Assembly: GCA_036557185.1 (NCBI GenBank)
Contig: DATBHZ010000049.1
Span: forward strand, 19,126 to 83,125
Origin: DATBHZ01 sp036557185
Lineage (GTDB): Bacteria > Actinomycetota > Acidimicrobiia > IMCC26256 > JAENVU01
DNA length: 64,000 bases
Direction of reading: 5' to 3'
Part shown: positions 16,958-25,355 of the stretch, one piece after another
Layout: the number at the start of each line of letters is the position of its first letter
Numbering within the stretch: the first letter of the stretch is position 1
Position numbers and translations under genes: made by a program
The notes under the pieces: generated by a model
What the model was told of the DNA's origin: nothing
Databases searched by the model: none
The model's input: only the letters and a program-made list of their open reading frames with translations

Positions 16958-18358
16958 ATGGCGCTTCACAAGACCGGACCGGTGCCTCCCGCACCCAGGG
17001 AGGGCACGACCGCCGACCCCATCTTTGCCCGGGCGGGCGAGCTGAAGGGCGCTCCGCGCCTCTTGTTGCCGAAGGCAGGGATGCAGCCCGACACCGCGTA
17101 TCAAGTCGTGCACGACGAGCTCATGCTCGACGGCAACGCCCGGCTCAATCTCGCCACCTTCGTCACGACATGGATGGAGCCGCAAGCGCAACAGCTGATG
17201 GCAGAGACGTTCGACAAGAACATGATCGACAAGGACGAGTACCCGCGCACGGCGGAGCTCGAGATGCGGTGCGTGAACATGCTGGCCAATCTCTGGCACG
17301 CCCCGCGTGAGGAGGAGGCGACCGGTACCTCGACGACGGGCTCCAGCGAGGCGGCGATGCTCGGCGGGATGGCGCTCAAGTGGCGGTGGCGCGAGCGCAT
17401 GCGCAAGCAGGGGAAGCCGTCGGATCGCCCGAACATGGTCATGGGAATCAACGTCCAGGTCTGCTGGGAGAAATTCTGCCGGTACTGGGACGTTGAGATG
17501 CGTCTCGTCCCGATGGAGGGCGACCGGTTCCATCTCGGAGCGGCCGAGGCCGTCGCGCAATGCGACGAGAACACGATCGGCGTGATCCCCGTGCTCGGCT
17601 CCACGTTCGACGGGAGCTACGAGCCCGTGGCCGAGATCTGTGCCGCGCTCGACAAGCTCGAGCAGGAGCGCGGCATCGACGTGCCGGTCCACGTCGACGG
17701 AGCATCGGGAGGATTCGTCGCCCCGTTCATCGATCCCGACGTGGAATGGGATTTCCGCCTCCCCAGGGTGCAGTCCATCAACACGTCGGGTCACAAGTAC
17801 GGGCTCGTGTACCCCGGCGTCGGCTGGATCGTGTGGCGCAACCCGGACGCGTTGCCGGAGGACCTGGTGTTCCGCGTCAACTACCTCGGCGGAGAGATGC
17901 CGACGTTCGCGCTGAACTTCTCGCGGCCCGGCAACCAGATCGTCGCGCAGTACTACAACTTCATCCGCCTCGGCTTCGAGGGCTACCGGAGAGTGCAGCA
18001 GGCCGCGCGCGACGTCGCGACCTCACTGTCCGCCAAGATCAAGGCGCTCGGGCCGTTCGAGCTGATCACGGACGGCAGTGAGCTCCCTGTGTTCGCGTTC
18101 ACGGTCAAACCCGAAGCGAAGTTCACGGCCTTCGACGTGTCGCTCTTCCTTCGAGAGCGTGGGTGGCTCGTTCCGGCGTACCGCTTCCCCGAGCATCGTG
18201 ACGACATCGTGGCGCTGCGCGTCGTGGTGAAGAACGGCTTCACGCACGATCTCGCCGATTTCCTCGTGACCGATCTCAAGGGAGTCGTGGAGTTCCTCGA
18301 GAAGCTCGACCACCCGCTTCCCGACGATCCGGGTGCACAAGGAGGGTTCCACCACTGA
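16958..18358 (+). CDS. gadB: Glutamate decarboxylase
   Basis: Converts glutamate to GABA and CO2, consuming a cytosolic proton. A PLP enzyme of group II: STTGSSEAAMLGGMALK binds phosphate, VHVDGASGGFVAPF supplies the ring-stacking and Asp contacts, and Lys280 in SGHKYG forms the aldimine. 466 residues, as in E. coli GadB, and it ends in a His-His pair reminiscent of the pH-sensing C-terminal histidine of that enzyme. AGGAG precedes the ATG. No GABA/glutamate antiporter is adjacent; the upstream MFS protein belongs to a different family. Confidence 0.95.
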   Translation: MALHKTGPVPPAPREGTTADPIFARAGELKGAPRLLLPKAGMQPDTAYQVVHDELMLDGNARLNLATFVTTWMEPQAQQLMAETFDKNMIDKDEYPRTAELEMRCVNMLANLWHAPREEEATGTSTTGSSEAAMLGGMALKWRWRERMRKQGKPSDRPNMVMGINVQVCWEKFCRYWDVEMRLVPMEGDRFHLGAAEAVAQCDENTIGVIPVLGSTFDGSYEPVAEICAALDKLEQERGIDVPVHVDGASGGFVAPFIDPDVEWDFRLPRVQSINTSGHKYGLVYPGVGWIVWRNPDALPEDLVFRVNYLGGEMPTFALNFSRPGNQIVAQYYNFIRLGFEGYRRVQQAARDVATSLSAKIKALGPFELITDGSELPVFAFTVKPEAKFTAFDVSLFLRERGWLVPAYRFPEHRDDIVALRVVVKNGFTHDLADFLVTDLKGVVEFLEKLDHPLPDDPGAQGGFHH

Positions 18359-18365
18359 GCGATGC

Positions 18366-19619
18366 TCAGCGATCGGCAAAGACGAGGATCTGGCCGGTGT
18401 AGACGGCGACCCAGACGTCGCCCGTCGTGTTGTCGTACGTGATGCCGATGGGGTGCACCCCGGTCGGGATGGTCTGCAGGACCGTCAGATCCGACGCCCG
18501 CACCTTGCTGATCGTGTCCGACTGGTAGTTGACGACGTAGAGCGAACGACCGTCGGCAGAGATCGCCAACGAGCGCTCCTCGGATCCCGTGTGCACCGAG
18601 CCGGCTTCCCTCCCGGCGAGCAGGTCGTACTTGACGAGCGTCCCCGGCGAGTTGAGCGACACGTAGAGGTAACGCCCCGTCGGGTCGATGACGACATGGC
18701 GCGGGTTCGAACCGATGGTGAACGACCCCACGCGCTGCAGCGTGCGGAGGTCGACCTTCACCAGCTCGTTGCTCCCCATGATGGCGACGTACGCGGCGGA
18801 CGAGTCCGGTGTGATGGCGATGCCGCGCGGATCGGGACCCATCGGGAGCCGTGCGATCTCGCGGGCGTGGGCGACATCGATGATGCTCAGGTCGAATGAG
18901 CACCAGTTGGTCACCAGCACGTACTTGCCGTCCGGCGTCGTTGCGACGTACTTGGGCACCAGCCCGACTTGGATCACCTGGTCGATCGCCATCGACCGGG
19001 TGTTCACGCGGTACACGTAGCTGTCGGTATCACCCGCTGACCGCGCCGACTCCGGCGAGCACTCGTCGCTTCCCTCCGGGCCGTGTCCCGCGCCGTACAT
19101 CGAGTAGTTCGAGACGTACACGTGCGCTGCATCCGGAGCGAACGCGGCCTCGACGGGCGCGCCTCGGGAGATGCCCGGATGCCCGGGGATGCCGAACGCG
19201 GCGAGATCGACGCTGTCGGGAATGGTCCGGACGAGGTTCCCCGCGCTGTCGTACACCGTCATCGTGTGCGTGTACATCATGTTCTGCGCGAACACGAGAC
19301 CGGTTCCCGACGCGTCGACGGACTTCGGCGAGATGCGGCCCGTGATCGTGCGAGCGAGGCTCATCCGGCGCTCGTCGCTCGGGGGACCCGGCGGGACGCG
19401 CCTGAGCAGTGGAACCACGGTGGTGGTCGTCGGAGCAGGCTTAGGAGGGCTCGGTGTCGAGCGGGCCGTCTCGGCCTGCTGCTGGTGAGACGTATGGCCC
19501 ACCACGTGGAGCGGCCAAACGAACAGCGCGAAAGCGATCACGAGCGCTGCGCATGCGACGGTCCGGAGCAATCGCACACGGCGGCGGTGACGTGCCGCCG
19601 ACCGGCGAGCGCCTTGCAC
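18366..19619 (-). CDS. Membrane-anchored YncE-like beta-propeller protein
   Basis: 417 residues with an N-terminal signal anchor (LLRTVACAALVIAFALFVW) and a Pro/Thr-rich linker. Seven-bladed beta-propeller repeats of about 42 residues follow: PDGKYVLVTNW, PDSSAAYVAIMG, PTGRYLYVSLN, ADGRSLYVVNY. These resemble YncE/NHL-type 40-residue repeat proteins, which act as binding scaffolds outside the membrane. No catalytic residues are identifiable. GTG start. It converges with gadB with only seven bases between the genes. Confidence 0.8.
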   Translation of the reverse strand: MQGARRSAARHRRRVRLLRTVACAALVIAFALFVWPLHVVGHTSHQQQAETARSTPSPPKPAPTTTTVVPLLRRVPPGPPSDERRMSLARTITGRISPKSVDASGTGLVFAQNMMYTHTMTVYDSAGNLVRTIPDSVDLAAFGIPGHPGISRGAPVEAAFAPDAAHVYVSNYSMYGAGHGPEGSDECSPESARSAGDTDSYVYRVNTRSMAIDQVIQVGLVPKYVATTPDGKYVLVTNWCSFDLSIIDVAHAREIARLPMGPDPRGIAITPDSSAAYVAIMGSNELVKVDLRTLQRVGSFTIGSNPRHVVIDPTGRYLYVSLNSPGTLVKYDLLAGREAGSVHTGSEERSLAISADGRSLYVVNYQSDTISKVRASDLTVLQTIPTGVHPIGITYDNTTGDVWVAVYTGQILVFADR

Positions 19620-19679
19620 GTGTCCAGTGTGGCACTGCCCGCGCCTTCCGAGGTGGCAACCTGGATTGATGGATCAGGT

Positions 19680-20399
19680 GTGCGAGCGGTGAAGCTCGGC
19701 CGGGCAATCTTGCAGCCGACCGGGGACGAGCCGGGTCCGGTGGGTTCGTACCGGTACGGCCTCGTGCTCCTGCTCCTCCTCGTCACGTTCGTGTTCCTCG
19801 CGGCAGGGCCGACCGGAACTTGGGTGCCGTTCGTGAGCGCGATCCTGCAAGGAGCGACGCTCCTCGTAGCGCTCCTCGCGTCGAGTGTCGGTAGGCGTCT
19901 CTGGCGCTTCGCGGTGGTGCTCGTTGCGATCGCGCTCGTGGCGTCGTTGGCGCTGCTGATCTTCGGGATCGATGCCAGCGAAGGGGTGACCTCGGGCATC
20001 AACGCACTGCTCGTCGGTGTCGCGCCCTTCGTCATCGCGGGGTCTCTCGTTCGAAGACGCCGCATCGACCTTCGCACCGTCCTCGGCGTGATGTGCATCT
20101 ACGTGCTGCTCGGGATGCTCTGCGCGTTCCTGTTCGAGGCGGTCGGTGAGCTGAGCTCCGGCCCGTTCTTCGCGCAGACGGCAACTGCCAACGTCGCCGA
20201 CTACCTGTACTTCAGCTTCACCACGCTCACGACGGTGGGCTACGGCGACCTCACGGCGGCGCACGGCCTCGGCCGGGCGTTCGCGATGCTCGAGGCGCTG
20301 ACCGGGCAGCTGTACCTGGTCACGGTCGTCGCACTCGTCGTCAGCCAGCTCGGCCGCCGCGGTCGCACGCCCGACGAGAGCGCGGTGGATACGCCGTGA
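19680..20399 (+). CDS. Two-pore-type potassium channel protein
   Basis: A 239-residue membrane protein with about six hydrophobic segments. The last two flank a pore loop with a canonical K+ filter: YFSFTTLTTVGYGDLTAAHG. The N-terminal half (LVLLLLLVTFVFLAAGPTG and following helices) resembles a stripped-down voltage-sensor-like membrane domain without obvious gating arginines. The GTG at 19680 is chosen as the first in-frame start clear of the divergent gene; a second GTG lies nine bases on. Its stop overlaps the next start (GTGA), coupling it to the repeat protein. Confidence 0.85.
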   Translation: MRAVKLGRAILQPTGDEPGPVGSYRYGLVLLLLLVTFVFLAAGPTGTWVPFVSAILQGATLLVALLASSVGRRLWRFAVVLVAIALVASLALLIFGIDASEGVTSGINALLVGVAPFVIAGSLVRRRRIDLRTVLGVMCIYVLLGMLCAFLFEAVGELSSGPFFAQTATANVADYLYFSFTTLTTVGYGDLTAAHGLGRAFAMLEALTGQLYLVTVVALVVSQLGRRGRTPDESAVDTP

Positions 20400-21430
20400 C
20401 CGCCTCGGAGCCCGCGCCGCCGCCACGTCTCGGCTTCACGGAGCTCGTGCGGCGCTGTACGGAGCTCGCGCTGGGCGGGCTCGGTCTTCTCACCGCCGCC
20501 TCGGTCGGAGCCGTGCAGCGCTTCGCGCCGCCGGCACCCGGACAGCGAGAGGTCGCGGTGACCGGTCCGATGGCCGAGGTCGTCGAGACGCTGCCCGGCG
20601 CGCTGCTCGGGCTCGGGTACGCGGCCCAACGCACGCTCCTCGGCGTGGTCGGCGGTGTCGAGATCACGACCGTCCGCGTCGCGAGCGTGTTCGGCCGCAT
20701 CTCCGTCGTCCGCATGGCGCTCACCGATGCGGAGCAGGTGCTGCGTCGATTGCAGGAGCAGGGCCATGAGGCGCAGGCCCGGAACGAGGCGATCGCAGCG
20801 GGCTTCGCGCGCGGTCTCACCCCTGTCGCGACGGAGCGGGTCATCTCCGAGCTGGACGTTGCTCAGATCGTGCGCGCGTTGCCGCTCGACGACATCATCG
20901 CCGAGATCGATCTGGATGCCGTCATCGCACACCTCGACCTCGACGCGATGCTCGAGCGCCTCGACTTGGACGCAGTGCTCGAACGCGTCGACGCCAACAA
21001 GCTTCTCGAGAAGATCGACCTCGACGATCTCATGCAGCGGATCGACCTCGAGCGACTCATGGCGCGCATCGACGTGAACACCATCGTGCAGCGCGTCGAC
21101 CTCGACGCGGTGATGGAGAAGATCGATCTGAACGCGCTCATGGACGAAGTCGACATCGGCAAGCTCGTCGATCGGGTGGACGTGAACGTCGTGGTGCAGC
21201 GCGTCGATCTCGCGCCGATTGCGCAAGAGGTGCTCGAGGTGGTCGACATCGGCGGGATCATTCGTGAGTCGACCGGATCTGTCACGAACGACCTCGTCGA
21301 CGGTGCTCGTGTGAGCGCGATGCGGGTCGACGGCTTCGTCGCGCGTCTCGCCGATCGCCTGATCCTGCGCCGGAAGGAGCGGGTCCTCGAGCTCCCCGAC
21401 GCCCCTGCTGAGGAGAACCGGGCCGGATGA
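20396..21430 (+). CDS. Nonapeptide-repeat protein coupled to an RDD protein
   Basis: 344 residues. The N-terminal part holds hydrophobic segments (LALGGLGLLTAASVGAV, TLPGALLGLGYAAQRTLLG). Residues 153-278 are 14 uninterrupted copies of a nine-residue repeat of the form [IVL]-D-[LV]-[DN]-x-[LIVM]-[LMV]-[EQ]-[RK], for example VDANKLLEK and IDLDDLMQR. The conserved tail IIRESTGSVTNDLVDGARV follows. From memory, related repeats plus this tail occur in some actinobacterial proteins joined to an RDD membrane domain; here the RDD part is a separate, overlapping gene. The repeat probably forms a long amphipathic or solenoid structure. Function unknown. Confidence 0.8.
   Translation: MTASEPAPPPRLGFTELVRRCTELALGGLGLLTAASVGAVQRFAPPAPGQREVAVTGPMAEVVETLPGALLGLGYAAQRTLLGVVGGVEITTVRVASVFGRISVVRMALTDAEQVLRRLQEQGHEAQARNEAIAAGFARGLTPVATERVISELDVAQIVRALPLDDIIAEIDLDAVIAHLDLDAMLERLDLDAVLERVDANKLLEKIDLDDLMQRIDLERLMARIDVNTIVQRVDLDAVMEKIDLNALMDEVDIGKLVDRVDVNVVVQRVDLAPIAQEVLEVVDIGGIIRESTGSVTNDLVDGARVSAMRVDGFVARLADRLILRRKERVLELPDAPAEENRAG
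20852..21229 (+). repeat. 14 x 27-base coding repeat
   Basis: The stretch encodes 14 tandem nonapeptides in perfect register. At DNA level copies share the gtcgacctcgac-type core but have diverged, so selection appears to act on the protein pattern rather than on recent DNA duplication. Confidence 0.85.
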
Positions 21431-21903
21431 TCGCTCCCGGGCGTGACATCCGGAGCCCGCTCGCCCAGCGCTTGCAGGGAACCCGCGCGGGCATCGTCTC
21501 GCGCCTTGCGGCCTGCGCCATCGACGCGGGCATCGTCCTGCTGCTCTTCGTTTCGGTGCTGTTCGCGATCGGCGTGGTGCGCTTCTTGCTCACGAGCCAT
21601 TCCCTCCAGCTCGCGGACCCCGGCGCAGTCGGGAGCAGCGCGATCCAGCTCGCCGTCGCGGTGGCGTACCTCTTCTCGGCATGGGCGGGCACCGGCCGCA
21701 CCGTGGGCGCGCAGGTCCTCGGCCTGCGCGTCGTGACCGATCGCGGCGCGAGGATCCCGTCTCCGCGCGCGTTCGTGCGTTCGGTGGTCTGCGTCGTGAT
21801 CGGGGGTCCGCTGCTGTTGTGGGCAGTGGTCAGCAAGCGGAACGCAGCGGTTTACGACAACTTCCTGCGCACGGCCGTGATCTACGACTGGACGCACGAA
21901 TAG
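21427..21903 (+). CDS. RDD-family membrane protein
   Basis: 158 residues. RLAACAIDAGIVLLLFVSVLF carries the RDD signature as an R...D pair in the first helix. Two more membrane segments follow, with GRTVGAQVLGLRVVTDRGAR between them, typical of the family. The ATG overlaps the stop of the repeat protein (ATGA), making this the third member of a coupled operon with the K+ channel. RDD proteins have been linked to ion transport in a few cases; the role here is unknown. Confidence 0.85.
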   Translation: MIAPGRDIRSPLAQRLQGTRAGIVSRLAACAIDAGIVLLLFVSVLFAIGVVRFLLTSHSLQLADPGAVGSSAIQLAVAVAYLFSAWAGTGRTVGAQVLGLRVVTDRGARIPSPRAFVRSVVCVVIGGPLLLWAVVSKRNAAVYDNFLRTAVIYDWTHE

Positions 21904-22197
21904 CGAAATCTCACCGTCGAGCGCGTTGCGAGGCACGTGCTCCGGTTCCACCCGATTGTCCGATCTGTATCCCCGTGCCTTGATGCGGTGACCGATGCAC
22001 GGGACGGTGGTGACTCGTCATTGCGGGGGCCTGGGCTGGGCGGGTGACGAGTGTCACGGGTGATACGCGAACTCTGACACTCCACGGATCGTTCCTGTGG
22101 CGACCCCGGTGATCAGCAGGCGTGGCGACGCGCGCTCCTGATCGCCCGGCACGGCCCAATCCCCGTGCGGCCATTGCAAGCGATCTGCGGAGTGATC

Positions 22198-23232
22198 ATG
22201 AGGTACCGCCGTTTCCGTCGTCTCGCGTCGGGAGCTGTGTTCGTCGGTTTGGGTGTTGTCGGTACGCCGCTCGCGGCGCACGCAGCCTCGCCCGGCACGC
22301 CCCCGGCACACGGCCCAGTCAGGGGCAGGGCAGTGGGAGCCGGGAAGAGCAAAGGTGTGGCGCATGGATGGAAGGACCGCCGGAGCCACGGGCCGGTGGG
22401 CGTCGCGCGGTCGGGCACGGGCACTGCCCACGCCGCGCCTCGGCGGCCGATCCAAGCGGCAAAGCCGCACGCGCACCCGAAGGCGCCCAAGCTGAGCGCG
22501 AAGCAGCGGCGCGCGATCGCGCTGGCCTGGAGTGCCGTGAAAGCCTTCCAGGGCACGGTCACCATCCACAACCGGCAGGTCCACAGGATCCAGGTCGCGC
22601 TCGAGCGTGCACAGCTTGCCGCCGGCCCACCGCCGGGCGGCTTCGTCATCGACTACGCGTGGACACGGCCGAACGCTGCTGCGATTCGAGCAGCCGGGTA
22701 CCAGGGCGTGATGCGGTACCTCTCGGACACGCCGTCGAAGGACATCGATCGCGGGGAGCGTGCCGCGCTGCAAACGCAGCACCTGGAGATCGGGCTCAAC
22801 TGGGAGACCACCGAGACGCGCGCGCTGCAAGGTGCGGGCGCAGGAGCCCAGGACGCCGCCGCTGCGAACGCCCGCGCCGATCAGCTGGGTGCGCCCACGA
22901 ACGCAGCCATCTACTTCTCGTGCGACACCGATGTCCCGAATCCTGCCGCGGTTCGTCCGTACTACCAAGCGGCGCACGCGGCTTCCAAGCGTCCGGTGGG
23001 CGTGTACGCCGAGCGCGCGATCGTCGCGGACGAGATGAACCTCGGCAACGCGAAGTACGGCTGGGTCACCAACTCGAGCTCGTGGGGCCCGCAGGGCGTC
23101 GCTGCGCCGCGCGCCGCGCTCCAGCAGTTCTACGGCACGCAACACCTCCCGACGATCGCCGGAAGCGTCCCGACGCGCGATTACGACGAGAACCTGGTGA
23201 TGCACCGCGATTGGGGCCAGTGGGCTCCCTAG
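22198..23232 (+). CDS. Secreted DUF1906 (Rv2525c-like) glycoside hydrolase-like protein
   Basis: 344 residues. An N-terminal twin-arginine-like signal (MRYRRFRRLASGAVFVGLG, cleaved after AHA) is followed by a Gly/His/Pro-rich linker and a DUF1906 TIM-barrel-like domain from about residue 140: FVIDYAWTRPNAAAIRAAG, GVMRYLS, EIGLNWETTET, YFSCDTDV and YGWVTNSSSW. The M. tuberculosis homologue Rv2525c is Tat-exported and affects the cell wall. GGAG precedes the ATG at 22198. The 294 bases before it hold no gene and no motif I can name. Confidence 0.8.
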   Translation: MRYRRFRRLASGAVFVGLGVVGTPLAAHAASPGTPPAHGPVRGRAVGAGKSKGVAHGWKDRRSHGPVGVARSGTGTAHAAPRRPIQAAKPHAHPKAPKLSAKQRRAIALAWSAVKAFQGTVTIHNRQVHRIQVALERAQLAAGPPPGGFVIDYAWTRPNAAAIRAAGYQGVMRYLSDTPSKDIDRGERAALQTQHLEIGLNWETTETRALQGAGAGAQDAAAANARADQLGAPTNAAIYFSCDTDVPNPAAVRPYYQAAHAASKRPVGVYAERAIVADEMNLGNAKYGWVTNSSSWGPQGVAAPRAALQQFYGTQHLPTIAGSVPTRDYDENLVMHRDWGQWAP

Positions 23233-23972
23233 GCCGGCGGCCTGCGCGCCACGACGAAGATCCAACCGCTCGGCGGTGGGCTCGCGGATGCGAGTGACTC
23301 GACTCGAGCTTCGAACCCGGTGGCGCGCAAGCGGCTGAGCACGTCTTCGGGTGTGTACAGCTGCAAGACGTGGTGCTCGTCGGTCCGGCGGTAGTTGCCG
23401 TCGGGGCCTGCGGTGAAGATCACGATCTGCCGTTCGAGCCTCAGGTCGTCGGTGCTCTCGACGGCGTGCATGTGCAGGGCCCAGCCTGGGTGGTCGTGGA
23501 AGCGCTCGAGCGTGGTTGCGCCACCAAGGCGTCCGGGTGTTGCGATGTCGAGCACGAAGGCGCCGCCGGGCACGAGTGCGTCGAACGCGCGCTTGCCGAT
23601 CGCGTCGAGCGCATCGCTGCCCGCTCTCTGATCGGTCGCATAGTTCAGGACCTCGCCGATCGCGGCGATCCCGACGGCCTGGGGGATCGCGTAGTCGTAG
23701 ATCGACCCGACCTCCAGCCGCGCGCTCGGGACCCTCGCGCGCGCCAAGTCGATCATCGCGGGTGACAGATCGACGCCTGCGACGTCGTAGCCCTCGGCAG
23801 CCATCGCTTCGGCGAGGATCCCCGACCCACAGCCCAGGTCTACGACGGTGCCGGCGCGGAGGCCGGCGTCGTGCAACAGCGCCGTGAGCCTCTCGGCAGC
23901 ACGCGCTGCGAGGTCGCCGAACGCGGCGTCGTGGATGGCGGCCTGGTCCGCCCCGTAGAAGCTGCCGCTCAC
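23229..23972 (-). CDS. Class I SAM-dependent methyltransferase
   Basis: 247 residues from a GTG that overlaps the stop of the SurE-like gene by four bases. Motif I VVDLGCGSGILAEAMAAEG and motif II acidic residue in VAGVDLSPAMIDLAR form the SAM site. The post-I and motif IV regions are IGEVLNYA and ALVPGGAFVLDI. It resembles small-molecule methyltransferases; the substrate cannot be assigned. Coupling to a nucleotidase gene is the only functional hint. Confidence 0.85.
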   Translation of the reverse strand: MSGSFYGADQAAIHDAAFGDLAARAAERLTALLHDAGLRAGTVVDLGCGSGILAEAMAAEGYDVAGVDLSPAMIDLARARVPSARLEVGSIYDYAIPQAVGIAAIGEVLNYATDQRAGSDALDAIGKRAFDALVPGGAFVLDIATPGRLGGATTLERFHDHPGWALHMHAVESTDDLRLERQIVIFTAGPDGNYRRTDEHHVLQLYTPEDVLSRLRATGFEARVESLASASPPPSGWIFVVARRPPA

Positions 23973-24811
23973 GCGGCAGCAGGGAACGTGGTGGGCGACG
24001 TCACCGCGGTACCCGAAGGATCCAGCTCGGTCACCGTCGCGAAGCCGTTGTTGAACGCCTCGATGTCGTCTGCGAACGTCGTTGCTGTCGAGGTGCAGTC
24101 CGCGGCCTTGATCGAGTTGGCCCCGGACGTCGACAGCGGCACGGACTTGACGCCCCGGACAGCTCCGGTCTGGCACGTCGGGACGTTGAGATTCACGACG
24201 TCGGCCCTCGCCTTGTGGGCGAGCAGCGCGGCGCGGTGCGCTGTGATCCAGTCGATCACGAAGCGCGCGCCGGAGGGGTAGTCGAGCGGATTGCCGACAC
24301 CCTGGCTGACCGCGATCGCCGGGACACCGCGCGCGGCCGCCGCCTTCGCGGCCCCGACCGTCCCCGATATCGCGACGTTGGGCCCGAGGTTCTGGCCGAG
24401 GTTGATGCCCGAGACCACGAGATCGGGCTTGGCGCCGGGGAACAGGTGCGTCAGCGCGTAGTCCACGGCGTCGACCGGATACCCGTGGACCGCGGTGGCC
24501 GGGTAGCCGCTCAGGGTCGTGCTCTGGGTCACCTGGAGCGCACCGGGGGTGGACTTGCTGCCGGTGGCGCTCTGGTTCGTGGCCGGTGCGCTCACCGTCA
24601 CCTTGGTGTCGGGAAGCTTGCGCAAGGCCTCGACGACGGTGTTGATACCTGGCGCGTTGTAGCCGTCGTCGTTGCTCACCACGATCGTGAGCTGCTCGTT
24701 GGCGGGCTTCGCCGTCACCGAGGTGCTCGACGTCTTCGACGACGAGCCGCTGCTGCACGCCACGAGCAGTACGCCTCCCGCGGCGAGCATCACGAGCATC
24801 GAGCGCTTCAT
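23969..24811 (-). CDS. SurE-like nucleotidase predicted to be a lipoprotein
   Basis: 280 residues. SurE enzymes dephosphorylate nucleoside monophosphates with a metal. The active-site motifs are intact: VVSNDDGYNAPGI (metal Asp-Asp), APATNQSATGSK (nucleotide-loop Ser/Asn), and SGINLGQNLGPNVAISGTVGAA (metal Asn and substrate loop). Unusually it begins MKRSMLVMLAAGGVLLVAC, a clean lipoprotein signal, followed by a Ser/Thr-rich linker. SurE is normally cytoplasmic, so this form should face outside. A methyltransferase gene is translationally coupled after it. Confidence 0.85.
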   Translation of the reverse strand: MKRSMLVMLAAGGVLLVACSSGSSSKTSSTSVTAKPANEQLTIVVSNDDGYNAPGINTVVEALRKLPDTKVTVSAPATNQSATGSKSTPGALQVTQSTTLSGYPATAVHGYPVDAVDYALTHLFPGAKPDLVVSGINLGQNLGPNVAISGTVGAAKAAAARGVPAIAVSQGVGNPLDYPSGARFVIDWITAHRAALLAHKARADVVNLNVPTCQTGAVRGVKSVPLSTSGANSIKAADCTSTATTFADDIEAFNNGFATVTELDPSGTAVTSPTTFPAAA

Positions 24812-24892
24812 GGAATGCCTCCCTGTAATCGCGCTCGACGGTAGCCCGACCTCGCGAAGCGGGCTCGGATGCGGCCTGCTAGAACACCGGCG

Positions 24893-25348
24893 ATGGCAAC
24901 CGTGTTCTCCTCGCCCGAAGAGCTGCTCGGTGCCGCCGGCCGCGATCTCGGAACCACCGACTGGCAGACGATCACGCAGGAGCAGATCGACCAGTTCGCC
25001 GACGCCACCGGTGACCACCAGTGGATTCACGTCGACGTCGAGCGCGCCAAGGCCGGTCCGTTCGGTTCGACGATCGCACACGGGTACCTGACGATGTCGC
25101 TCTGCGCACCGTTCCTCGGTGAGCTCATCACCGTGCGCGGGATCTCGATGGGCGTCAACTACGGCGTCGACAAGGCTCGCTTCATCACGCCCGTACCTGC
25201 CGGCGGTCGTGTGCGAGCGCGCGGCGAGGTCGTGGGCGCGTCGGAGGTTCCCGGGGGAGTGCAGGCGGTGATCCGCGTGACCGTGCAGCTCGACGGCGCC
25301 GCGAAGCCGGCGGCCGTCGTCGACACCGTGTCTCGCTTTCTCGCCTAG
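24893..25348 (+). CDS. MaoC-like (R)-specific enoyl-CoA hydratase
   Basis: 151 residues with a hotdog fold. The hydratase-2 motif FADATGDHQWIHVDVERA places the catalytic Asp and His, followed by GPFGSTIAHGYLTMSL. It likely hydrates trans-2-enoyl-CoA to (R)-3-hydroxyacyl-CoA. The ATG at 24893 gives the usual MaoC start; an upstream ATG adds eight residues without a ribosome site. The next gene begins seven bases downstream. Confidence 0.88.
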   Translation: MATVFSSPEELLGAAGRDLGTTDWQTITQEQIDQFADATGDHQWIHVDVERAKAGPFGSTIAHGYLTMSLCAPFLGELITVRGISMGVNYGVDKARFITPVPAGGRVRARGEVVGASEVPGGVQAVIRVTVQLDGAAKPAAVVDTVSRFLA

Positions 25349-25355
25349 GGCTCGC

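Noticed and set aside
20852..21229. Regular 27-base repeats as a CRISPR-like or minisatellite array
   Set aside because: Copies have diverged at DNA level, have no spacers, stay in one reading frame and encode a consistent nonapeptide.
21904..22197. Leader of the DUF1906 gene as a c-di-AMP riboswitch
   Set aside because: Such switches often precede cell-wall hydrolase genes, but I could not place the conserved ydaO-type core motifs in these 294 bases.
23229..24758. A single 509-codon minus-strand protein containing the methyltransferase
   Set aside because: Its N-terminal 260 residues are the out-of-frame complement of the SurE reading frame; SurE and the methyltransferase are two overlapping genes.
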